Shown here: positions 8,686 to 16,674 of the stretch, piece by piece
Layout of the letters: the number at the start of each line of letters is the position of its first letter
Position numbering within the stretch: the stretch's first letter is position 1
Assembly (NCBI RefSeq): GCF_900188165.1
Contig: NZ_FZOS01000023.1
Location: forward strand, 1 to 57,082
Reading direction: 5' to 3'
Source of the DNA: Edaphosphingomonas laterariae
GTDB lineage: Bacteria > Pseudomonadota > Alphaproteobacteria > Sphingomonadales > Sphingomonadaceae
DNA: 57,082 nt
Notes under the pieces: generated by a model
The model's database searches: none
Told to the model about the DNA's origin: nothing
The model's input: the letters and a program-made list of their open reading frames with translations, nothing else
Program-made: the position numbers and the translations under genes

Positions 8686-10458
8686 GTGCCGCCCGCCACC
8701 GCGCCACAGGAGCAAAATGGCGATGTCGCGGTCGTCATCGACAGGTTGAGCAAGCATTTCGGCAGTGCGCCTGCGTTACAGGATCTCAGCGCGCAGATAA
8801 GCTATGGCCGACTGACCGGGCTGGTCGGGCCGGACGGCGCGGGCAAGACCACCTTGATGCGTATCCTGACAGGACTGCTGGTGCCGAACAGCGGCCACGC
8901 CAGGGTAGCGGGCTTCGATGTGGTGGACGACAATGACGCCATCCATGTCGCGACCGGCTACATGCCGCAACGCTTTGGCCTCTACGAAGACCTGTCGGTC
9001 ATGGAGAATATGCGGCTCTATGCGCAGTTGCGCGGTATGGCCGCCGATGGACACGCCGACCTGTTCGCCCAACTGCTCGACTTCACACGTCTTGCCCCCT
9101 TTACCGGACGCCTGGCGGGCAAGCTCTCCGGCGGCATGAAGCAGAAGCTGGGTCTCGCCTGCGCATTGATGGCCCGGCCTGCTGTCCTGCTGCTCGATGA
9201 ACCGGGTGTCGGTGTCGATCCGGTCAGCCGTCAGGATCTGTGGCGCATGGTGCAGGCGCTGACCGACGAAGGGATGGCCGTAGTCTGGTCGACCGCCTAT
9301 CTCGACGAAGCCGAACGCTGCGACAGCGTGCTGCTGCTCAACGAAGGGCGGCTCGCCTATGACGGACCGCCCGGAGAGCTGACCGCGCGCCTTACAAGCC
9401 GGAGCTTTCGGCTGGAACAGGTCGGCGAGCGGCGGCGGGCCGTGCTAGCCGAAGTGCTCAGCCTGGACAGTGTCGGCGACGGGGTGATCCAGGGCGCCGG
9501 CGTCCGCGTGGTGCTGCGCGCCGATGCGGGAACCGAGCAAATTAGCGCGCTCGCCGATCGGGTCGGCGCACAACTGAAAGCGGTGCCTGCCCGCTTCGAG
9601 GATGCTTTCATTGATCTTCTGGGCGGCGGTCCGGGCGGCACATCGGCGCTTGCCGAAGGGATGCCGCCGGTCGAACTGGCTTCAGACGTTGCCGTCTCCT
9701 GCCGCGATCTGACCAAGCGTTTCGGCGATTTCACCGCCACCGACATGGTGAGCTTCGAGGTCCGCAAGGGCGAGATATTCGGTCTGCTCGGGCCGAACGG
9801 CGCCGGCAAATCGACCACCTTCAAGATGCTGTGCGGCCTGCTCAAACCCACCAGCGGCGAAGCGCAGGTGGTGGGGCTGGACCTGCGCCGGGCGACCGGT
9901 GCTGCCAAAGGCCAGCTTGGCTATATGGCGCAGAAATTCTCGCTCTATGGTTTGCTGTCCGTGCGGCAGAACCTGGAGTTCTCCGCGGGCGTCTATGGCC
10001 TGAAAGGCGCCGCGCGGCAGGCGCGGATCGACGAGATGATCGACATCTTCGGGCTGCAACCCTGGCTGTCGGCGGCGCCGGAGTCCCTGCCGCTCGGGGT
10101 CAGGCAACGTCTGGCGCTGGCCTGCGCGGTGATGCACCGCCCGCCCGTGCTGTTCCTGGATGAACCGACTTCGGGCGTCGATCCCATCACGCGCCGCGAA
10201 TTCTGGACCCATATCAACGGCCTTGCCCGCAAGGGGGTGACGGTGATGGTCACCACCCATTTCATGGACGAGGCGGAATATTGCGACCGGGTGGCGATGC
10301 TCTATCGCGCCCGGCTGATCGCGCTCGACACGCCGGACGCCCTCAAACGCAGCGCGGTAAGCGATCTCCGTCCGGACCCGACCATGGAAGACGCCTTCAT
10401 TCATCTGGTCGAAGCCGAGGACCGCGCTGACGAAGCCCGCAGCGGAGTTGCCGCATGA
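8686..10458 (+). CDS. ABC exporter ATP-binding protein with two nucleotide-binding domains (YbhF-like)
   Basis: The 590-residue protein is two fused ATPases. Domain 1 has Walker A GPDGAGKTT (48-56), signature LSGGM (147-151) and Walker B LLLDEP (168-173). Domain 2 has Walker A GPNGAGKST (369-377), Walker B LFLDEP (489-494) and a degenerate signature, LPLGVRQR (468-475), in place of LSGGQ. This asymmetry suggests that one composite ATP site is impaired. The start is GTG, one base after the adaptor stop. It powers the two permeases encoded next, as in the YbhFSR exporters. Confidence 0.9.
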   Translation: MPPATAPQEQNGDVAVVIDRLSKHFGSAPALQDLSAQISYGRLTGLVGPDGAGKTTLMRILTGLLVPNSGHARVAGFDVVDDNDAIHVATGYMPQRFGLYEDLSVMENMRLYAQLRGMAADGHADLFAQLLDFTRLAPFTGRLAGKLSGGMKQKLGLACALMARPAVLLLDEPGVGVDPVSRQDLWRMVQALTDEGMAVVWSTAYLDEAERCDSVLLLNEGRLAYDGPPGELTARLTSRSFRLEQVGERRRAVLAEVLSLDSVGDGVIQGAGVRVVLRADAGTEQISALADRVGAQLKAVPARFEDAFIDLLGGGPGGTSALAEGMPPVELASDVAVSCRDLTKRFGDFTATDMVSFEVRKGEIFGLLGPNGAGKSTTFKMLCGLLKPTSGEAQVVGLDLRRATGAAKGQLGYMAQKFSLYGLLSVRQNLEFSAGVYGLKGAARQARIDEMIDIFGLQPWLSAAPESLPLGVRQRLALACAVMHRPPVLFLDEPTSGVDPITRREFWTHINGLARKGVTVMVTTHFMDEAEYCDRVAMLYRARLIALDTPDALKRSAVSDLRPDPTMEDAFIHLVEAEDRADEARSGVAA

Positions 10459-11612
10459 ACGGCGCGGGCGGATCGCGAACGGACCTTCAAGCCATGCGCC
10501 GCTTCGATCCGAAGCGCCTTTGGGCGCTGGTGTTCAAGGAAAGCCTGCAGGCGATGCGCGACCCGTCCACGCTGCTGATCGCCTTCGCCCTTCCGGTCGT
10601 GCTGCTGCTGCTGTTTTCCTATGCGGTATCACTCGATGTGCGCGCGGTGCGCATCGGCGTCGTGCAGGAATCCGAATCTGCTTCGGCGCAATCGCTGGCC
10701 GCCGCCTTCGCCGGCACCCGTTATCTGGACGTCACCTTCGCCCATGACCGGCGCGAAGTCGCCGACCAGGTCGTCTCGGGCGATTTGCGCGGATTTGTGG
10801 TGATCCCGCAGGATTTCGAGCAGCGCCTGGCCGATCGCGGCACGCGGCCTCTGGTGCAGATCATCGCCGACGGTTCGCAGCCCAATACCGCCAACTATGT
10901 CACCAACTATGCGCAGGGCGTGGTGCAGACCTGGCGGGGCGGGCTTGATGGCGAGACGCCACGCGCAGCCGTCACGATGGAGCCGCGCTACTGGTTCAAC
11001 GCCGAACTGGAAAGCCGCCGCGCGCTGGTGCCCGGCGCGATCGCCATCGTCATGACCATCATCGGCACCATGCTGACCGCGCTGGTGGTGGCGCGCGAAT
11101 GGGAGCGCGGCACGATGGAAGCGGTGCTCTCCACGCCCGCATCGGTCGCGGAGATCCTGATCGGCAAGCTCCTGCCCTATTTTGCGCTCGGCATGCTGGC
11201 CACGCTCGGTGCGACCGCGCTGGCGGTCTTCGTGTTCGGCGTGCCGCTGCGCGGATCGCTGGCGGCGCTCCTGCTGCTTTCGGCCACCTTCATGGTGCCG
11301 GCGCTGGGCCAAGGGCTGCTGATTTCGTCTGTCACCCGCAACCAGTTCCTGGCCGCGCAGATCGCCTTGTTCTCCGGTTTTCTGCCGGCCTTCATGCTGT
11401 CGGGCTTTCTCTATGAGATCGACGCGATGCCCGCGCCGATCCGGGCCATCACCTGGGCGATACCGGCGCGCTATTTCGTCTCTTCGCTAAAAACCGTCTT
11501 TCTGGCCGGCGACATCTGGGCCGTCTTCGTGCCGAACCTGCTGGCGATGGGCGCCATCGGCGTCCTGTTTTTCCTCCTGGCCAAGCGCGCCACGCGCAAG
11601 AATCTGGAGTGA
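10455..11612 (+). CDS. ABC-2 type permease (YbhS-like)
   Basis: This 385-residue inner-membrane protein has one N-terminal helix (about 36-56), a large periplasmic domain and a cluster of about five C-terminal helices. The latter begin with VPGAIAIVMTIIGTMLTAL and include the ABC-2 coupling motif REWERGTMEAVLSTP. It overlaps the ATPase gene by ATGA. It is paired with the next gene, giving a heterodimeric permease for drug or lipophilic-compound export. Confidence 0.88.
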   Translation: MNGAGGSRTDLQAMRRFDPKRLWALVFKESLQAMRDPSTLLIAFALPVVLLLLFSYAVSLDVRAVRIGVVQESESASAQSLAAAFAGTRYLDVTFAHDRREVADQVVSGDLRGFVVIPQDFEQRLADRGTRPLVQIIADGSQPNTANYVTNYAQGVVQTWRGGLDGETPRAAVTMEPRYWFNAELESRRALVPGAIAIVMTIIGTMLTALVVAREWERGTMEAVLSTPASVAEILIGKLLPYFALGMLATLGATALAVFVFGVPLRGSLAALLLLSATFMVPALGQGLLISSVTRNQFLAAQIALFSGFLPAFMLSGFLYEIDAMPAPIRAITWAIPARYFVSSLKTVFLAGDIWAVFVPNLLAMGAIGVLFFLLAKRATRKNLE

Positions 11613-11618
11613 CGAGCC

Positions 11619-12743
11619 ATGACGCGGCACAATGGCTATCTCTCTTTCACCCGGCTGCGAGCCCAGTTCGTCAAGGAAGTGCTGAGCATCCTGCGCGATC
11701 CGCGCAGCCGCATGGTGGTGTTCATGCCGCCGCTGCTGCAACTGCTGGTGTTCGCCTTCGCCGCGACGCTCGAAGTGCGCAACGTCGATATTGCCGTGCA
11801 TAATCAGGATGCGGGCCGCTGGTCGCATGAACTGATCGCGCGGCTCGATCGGGCCGACTTCATTACCCAGGTCTATCGCGTGACCGACGGTCAGGAACTG
11901 GGACGCCTGATCGACCAGGGCAAGGTGATCGCGGCGCTCGACATCCAGCCGGACTTTTCGCGCGCAATCGCTGCCGGAGACAGCGGCCGTATCCAGCTGT
12001 TGATCGACGGCCGGCGCAGCAATTCGGGACAGATCACCGCCAGTTATCTCTCCGCCATCGCCGCCGAAGTCGGCGCGGAGGCCAACCCCGGCACAGGTCC
12101 TGCGACGCCAGTGGCGGTACGCAACTGGTTCAATCCCAATCTGACGTATCGCTGGTTCATCGTCCCGGGCCTCTCCGGCATCCTGGCGTTCTTCAGCGCA
12201 CTGCTCATAACCTCGCTGTCGATCGCCCGTGAACGCGAACTGGGAACCTTCGACCAGTTGCTGGTCTCACCAACCTCCACGCCGGAAATCATCCTGTCCA
12301 AATCCTTGCCGGCGCTGGTCATCGGCACCATGCTCGGACTTCTGATGATGGCCGCGGCCGCGGGACCGTTCCGGATTCCGTTCAACGGGTCGTTCGCGCT
12401 GCTGTTTGTCAGCCTGGTCCTGTTCATCCTGTCGGTGGTGGGCATCGGTCTGATGATTTCGGCGATCAGCGCGACCCAGCAACAGGCCATCCTGGGCGCC
12501 TTCGCCATCGGCGTGCCATCCGTCCTGATGTCGGGATTTGCCACGCCGGTCGAGAACATGCCCATGCTGCTGCAATGGCTGGCGCAGGCGATTCCACTCA
12601 CCCATTTCCTGGTCATCGTCGAGGGCAGCTTTCTCAAAGCCATGGCGCCGGGCGACATATTTGCCAGCCTCTGGCCATTGGCGATGATCGCCCTGGTGTC
12701 GCTCACCATGGCCACCATCTTCGTTCGAGGACGCCTGCAATGA
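11619..12743 (+). CDS. ABC-2 type permease (YbhR-like)
   Basis: The 374-residue partner permease has the same plan: an N-terminal helix (about 31-50), an extracytoplasmic domain, then VPGLSGILAFFSALLITSLS and RERELGTFDQLLVSP, followed by further helices. It starts 6 bp after the first permease. Together with the dual ATPase and adaptor it forms a complete exporter. Confidence 0.88.
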   Translation: MTRHNGYLSFTRLRAQFVKEVLSILRDPRSRMVVFMPPLLQLLVFAFAATLEVRNVDIAVHNQDAGRWSHELIARLDRADFITQVYRVTDGQELGRLIDQGKVIAALDIQPDFSRAIAAGDSGRIQLLIDGRRSNSGQITASYLSAIAAEVGAEANPGTGPATPVAVRNWFNPNLTYRWFIVPGLSGILAFFSALLITSLSIARERELGTFDQLLVSPTSTPEIILSKSLPALVIGTMLGLLMMAAAAGPFRIPFNGSFALLFVSLVLFILSVVGIGLMISAISATQQQAILGAFAIGVPSVLMSGFATPVENMPMLLQWLAQAIPLTHFLVIVEGSFLKAMAPGDIFASLWPLAMIALVSLTMATIFVRGRLQ

Positions 12744-14266
12744 GATCGCCCCGCCACAGTCATGCGCCGTCATTGTCTGATACGGGCGGACGTTCCCCGC
12801 GATGGTCGCGCTACGCAATATTGATAGCTGGCTGCAGTTCGTTGACGGCCTGTATGGTCGGCCCCAACTACCGGGCGCCACCTGCCGTTGACACGGGTAG
12901 TGGCTGGAGCCGGCCGGTTGGGGAAGCGTCGGCGCCAACGGACCTGGACCGCTGGTGGAGGGCCCTGGGCGATCCCGAACTGGAGAGGCTGGTCGATACC
13001 GCACTGGCGCAAAATCTCGATATCCGTCAAGCCACCGCACGGATCGACGAGGCGCGCGCGCTGCGAGACCGCGCCGCTGGCCGGCAACTGCCCACGGTTT
13101 CTGCTGGCGCCAGTGTGAACCAGCGTCGGCAAAGCGAGAACGGCCCGCTGCCCGTTGGGTCCATTCCCGGCCTCGATGCGTCTCAGACGATCTACGATGC
13201 CGGCTTCGACGCGGCCTGGGAACTCGACCTGTTCGGCGCGAACCGGCGGGCGCTGGAAGGCGCGAACGCCCGCTTGCAGGCAAGTGAAGCGGAGGCGCAG
13301 GGCGTGCGTATGCGGATCGCGGCCGAAGTCGCACGCGCATGGTTCGAGGCGACCGGCGCCAGAGAAGAATTACGCGCGCAGCGGGCGACGGTGGCGACGC
13401 TGCACCAGACGCTGGAACTCATGCGCGGTCGCGCGGCGCTCGGCGATGTTGCCGGTGCCGACGTGGACGCAACCCATGAACGCTGGGCCGCCGCCAACGC
13501 CCTGCTGCCGGGCATAGAGGCGCGGCAGCGTGCGGCAGTGCTCGGCCTTGGTGTCCTGCTCGGCTCACCGCCGGAACGTGAACTCAAGCTGCTCGATGCA
13601 ACTGCATCGTCTCTCATACTGCCGGCGCTGCCCGTGGGGGAACGGGCCGATATATTGCGGCGTCGCCCCGATGTTCTGGCTGCCGAACGGCGCCTCGCCG
13701 CCAGCACCGCCGATATCGGCGTGGCGACCACCGAACTGTTTCCCAAGCTCTCTATCGCAGCGGGCGGCGGATTTCAGGCGCTTAGCACGGGCGACTGGTT
13801 CGACACCTCCAGCACCCGCTACTCCATCCTGCCGCTCATTTCCTGGCGCTTGTTCGACGGCGGCCGCGTGCGCGCGGAGATACGCGCGCGGGAGGCCGTT
13901 CAGCGGCAGGCCGCGCTGGGCTATGAACAGGCCGTCCTGGCCGCATTGGGCGACGCGGAGCGCGCCTTGAGCGACTATGACGCCGGACGCGATGCGCTCG
14001 CGCGGCGTCAAACGGCGCTGGACGCTGCGCGTCGAAGTGTCGGCCACGCCGAGGCCCGTTTTGCCGCCGGCGATATCGCGGGGATTGAACTGCTTGCGGC
14101 CGAGCGCCTCCTGCACGAAGCTGAAACCGCCTGTGCCCGCGCGCATGCCACAACGGCGGTGCAACTGGTGGCGTTGTACAAGGCGATCGGTGGGGGCTGG
14201 GACTTGCCCGATGCGCCGACTTCCAAACACGTTTCAATTGGTGCCACAGTGGGAGAAGGGCAATGA
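12740..14266 (+). CDS. NodT/OprM-type outer membrane factor lipoprotein
   Basis: This 508-residue efflux outer membrane channel has a lipoprotein signal with lipobox LTAC (Cys38) followed by MVGPNYR, as in NodT/OprM proteins. Two outer-membrane-efflux repeats follow (around residues 60-270 and 280-490) with RRRPDVLAAERRLAA typical of the family. The start was set at the ATG overlapping the permease stop (ATGA). Open frame further upstream is antisense-like. It completes the tripartite ABC pump. Confidence 0.9.
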   Translation: MRSPRHSHAPSLSDTGGRSPRWSRYAILIAGCSSLTACMVGPNYRAPPAVDTGSGWSRPVGEASAPTDLDRWWRALGDPELERLVDTALAQNLDIRQATARIDEARALRDRAAGRQLPTVSAGASVNQRRQSENGPLPVGSIPGLDASQTIYDAGFDAAWELDLFGANRRALEGANARLQASEAEAQGVRMRIAAEVARAWFEATGAREELRAQRATVATLHQTLELMRGRAALGDVAGADVDATHERWAAANALLPGIEARQRAAVLGLGVLLGSPPERELKLLDATASSLILPALPVGERADILRRRPDVLAAERRLAASTADIGVATTELFPKLSIAAGGGFQALSTGDWFDTSSTRYSILPLISWRLFDGGRVRAEIRAREAVQRQAALGYEQAVLAALGDAERALSDYDAGRDALARRQTALDAARRSVGHAEARFAAGDIAGIELLAAERLLHEAETACARAHATTAVQLVALYKAIGGGWDLPDAPTSKHVSIGATVGEGQ

Positions 14267-15123
14267 ATGACGCTGACGGGAACAGCAAGGAACCGGCCGC
14301 GCACGACTGGGCGGGGGAAGCGGGCACACGCTGGCTCGCCCAGCTCGACCGTTTCGAGAGCATGATCGAACCGATCGGCGCAGCGCTGCTCGCGCGAGCA
14401 GCCTATGTTGCCGGGGAGAAGGTGGTCGATATCGGCTGCGGCGGCGGCTGGACGACGAGGCGGATCGCCGAAAGGACGGGCAACACGGGATTGGCGCTCG
14501 GCCTCGACATATCGCCCGAACTGGTGGCGGCGGCAACGGATCGGGCGCAGCGCGCCGGTCTTGCCAACATCCGCTTCGAACAAGGCGACGCCGCGACGGC
14601 CATGCCCGAAGAAGCCCCCTTCGACCGGCTGCATTCCCGCTTCGGCACGATGCTCTTTCCCGAACCCTATGCCGCATTCGCCAATCTGCGCCGGATGCTG
14701 CGTGCCGGTGGACGGCTCGACATCGCGGTGTGGGCGCCGATCGCCGACAATCCGTGGCAGCGCAATGTCATGGCCGCGATCCGCCGGCATATCGACCTGC
14801 CCACGCCGCAGCCGCGCGAGCCCGGCCCCTTCGCGCTGGGCGAGCAGGATTATGTCACCGATCTTCTGCAAAGCGCCGGCTTCTGTGACATATCGTTCGA
14901 CGCCTGGACGGGCGAGCAGCGCGTCGGCGGACCCGGCAGCGATCCCGAGAGCGCCACCCGCTTCGTGCTCGACGGCATGCAGGTCGGCGATCTCGTCCGG
15001 GCGAGCGGGGACGACACACGCGCAGCCGTTCACCGCAGCCTGGTCGAACTGTTCGAGCGCAATTGCGATAATGAAGGTGTTCGCATGGGCGCGAAAGCCT
15101 GGCTGGTGAGCGCCCGCGCGTGA
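14263..15123 (+). CDS. Class I SAM-dependent methyltransferase
   Basis: The 286-residue protein has the Rossmann SAM-binding motif VVDIGCGGGWTTR (about 54-66) and motif II with GLDISPELV. The substrate is not evident. It lacks the set of conserved cysteines expected of arsenite methyltransferase ArsM, so an arsenic role is not supported despite the nearby ars operon. Its start overlaps the outer-membrane-factor stop (ATGA), tying it to the efflux operon. It may modify the exported compound or the envelope. Convergent with the TolC-like gene, only 7 bp apart. Confidence 0.8.
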   Translation: MNDADGNSKEPAAHDWAGEAGTRWLAQLDRFESMIEPIGAALLARAAYVAGEKVVDIGCGGGWTTRRIAERTGNTGLALGLDISPELVAAATDRAQRAGLANIRFEQGDAATAMPEEAPFDRLHSRFGTMLFPEPYAAFANLRRMLRAGGRLDIAVWAPIADNPWQRNVMAAIRRHIDLPTPQPREPGPFALGEQDYVTDLLQSAGFCDISFDAWTGEQRVGGPGSDPESATRFVLDGMQVGDLVRASGDDTRAAVHRSLVELFERNCDNEGVRMGAKAWLVSARA

Positions 15124-15130
15124 CCTGGCG

Positions 15131-16378
15131 TCAACCGCCATCCTCATCGTGAACCACCCACAGGCTATGCGAATCGATTTCCAGCTTGAGCAGGGCGCGG
15201 GCCGCTTCCGATCGCGCCATGATCTCGGACCGGCGCGCTTCACCCGCCTGACGGCGGGCATAGAGCAGGTCGGCAAGGTCGATCTGGCCGAGCTGGTAGC
15301 CACGTTCGGTTCGGGCCAGCGCACTAGCGGCGCTTTGCGCTGACAGATCCGTGTTTTTCCACGCCTCCAGCCGCAATGTGGCGCTGGACAGATCGGCATC
15401 CGCGATGGCCCTCACGGTCCGCTGGACGGACATATGCTCAAGCTGCGCGGCATTGCCTTCCGCGGAAGCCCGGTCCGCCGCCGCGCGTCTGTGACCGCCG
15501 CCCAGCGGCATCGACATGACCACCCCCGCGCCCTGCTCCATGCCGCTCCGCTCACTGAACAGCCGGACGCCGAAGGACGGATCGGCAATCCGGTCCGCGC
15601 GAACACGCTGCGCAACGACCGCCAGCCGCTGCGCCTCGCGCTCGGCGGCGCGGATTTCATGGCTGCGTTCGATCACCAGATCCCGCATCGCCGCAAGTCT
15701 CTGGGCCGGAACCATCGCGACGGACGTTTCCGGCGGCTCGATGGGCAGCGGTATTTCTGGAAAATTCGCGGCAAGCGCCACACGCGCCTGTTCGCGCGCC
15801 GCGAGCGAGTTCGCGGCCTGGGCCTGGGCCTGAGCCATTGCCGCCATGGCCTGATCAACATCGAGCGCCGCCGCATCGCGCAGCGCCACGCGCCGGCGCA
15901 GCGCGGACAGCTCCTTTTCCAGCCAGCGCACCGTATCGAGGTCGTTGCGATACAGCGCGCCGGCGACCAGCCAGTCGTTCCAATAGCCGGAGAGCAGCAA
16001 AGCCGTCTGATGCCGGGCATCCTCCATCCGGTTTTCCGCGACCTCTATGCCCAGGGCGCCCGCCTCGCGATCGAGCGCCGCCTTGCCCGGCAGGCGGAAC
16101 GGTCGGGCGATCGTGGCGTCGAACTCGTCATAGCCGCCTTCCCTGTCCACGCTGCGGCGAACATAGCTGCCGGTAACGGCAATCTCATGGGTCCCCTTCG
16201 CCAGCATGTCGCGGTCGGCACGGGCGGCGTCCACCCGTGCCCGCGCGGCCGCCACGGCCGGATGATTGTCCAGCGCTTCGGCAACCTTTTCGCTCGGCGG
16301 CAAATCGGCGCGCTGGGCAAGCGCCCCAGCGGGTGTGAGCAATGCGACAAGCGCCCCGAGGATGATCGGCGATCTCAT
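15131..16378 (-). CDS. TolC-family outer membrane protein of the metal RND system (CzcC-like)
   Basis: This 415-residue protein has a cleavable signal peptide (cut near ALA-QR, residues 19-22) and outer-membrane-efflux repeats rich in alanine and arginine coiled coil. Positions and neighbours identify it as the channel of the heavy-metal RND pump encoded upstream. It begins in an ATGA overlap with the DUF3240 gene. Ends with SHSLWVVHDEDGG. Confidence 0.85.
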   Translation of the reverse strand: MRSPIILGALVALLTPAGALAQRADLPPSEKVAEALDNHPAVAAARARVDAARADRDMLAKGTHEIAVTGSYVRRSVDREGGYDEFDATIARPFRLPGKAALDREAGALGIEVAENRMEDARHQTALLLSGYWNDWLVAGALYRNDLDTVRWLEKELSALRRRVALRDAAALDVDQAMAAMAQAQAQAANSLAAREQARVALAANFPEIPLPIEPPETSVAMVPAQRLAAMRDLVIERSHEIRAAEREAQRLAVVAQRVRADRIADPSFGVRLFSERSGMEQGAGVVMSMPLGGGHRRAAADRASAEGNAAQLEHMSVQRTVRAIADADLSSATLRLEAWKNTDLSAQSAASALARTERGYQLGQIDLADLLYARRQAGEARRSEIMARSEAARALLKLEIDSHSLWVVHDEDGG

Positions 16379-16674
16379 GCGATCCTCCCCCGGGCTGACA
16401 CCGGGACTACGTGCCAGCGCACTGGCAGCGACCGCTTCGATTGGGTGACCGCGTCAACCAGTGTCCCCAGAGCGTCCTCATCGACAATCAGTTCCAGCGC
16501 GTTGCGGCGCAGAAGGCCCGACACCCGTTCCGCCGTGCTGGCGTCGCCGAAGTCCCAGCCGCGCACCGCCTGCTCGGCGATATGGATCGGCGCGTCGCAG
16601 GCGGCGCGGAGTGCGTCAGTCACGCTATCGGCGTCATGCGAGGCGCAATGGAAGGTCAGCAGGATGTCAGCCAT
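16375..16674 (-). CDS. DUF3240 family protein
   Basis: This 99-residue cytosolic protein matches the DUF3240 pattern: MADILLTFHCASHDADSVTDA at its start, then IHIAEQAVRGWDFGDA and VRWHVVPV. The family is repeatedly found beside CzcA-type RND pumps and resembles small P-II-like ferredoxin-fold proteins; a metal-sensing or pump-modulating role is suspected, not shown. It overlaps the pump gene by 8 bp and the TolC gene by 4 bp, so translation is tightly coupled. Confidence 0.8.
   Translation of the reverse strand: MADILLTFHCASHDADSVTDALRAACDAPIHIAEQAVRGWDFGDASTAERVSGLLRRNALELIVDEDALGTLVDAVTQSKRSLPVRWHVVPVSARGRIA

Noticed and set aside
14263-15123. Methyltransferase as arsenite methyltransferase ArsM
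   Set aside because: The conserved ArsM cysteines are absent and the gene belongs to the ABC efflux operon and not to the ars operon.
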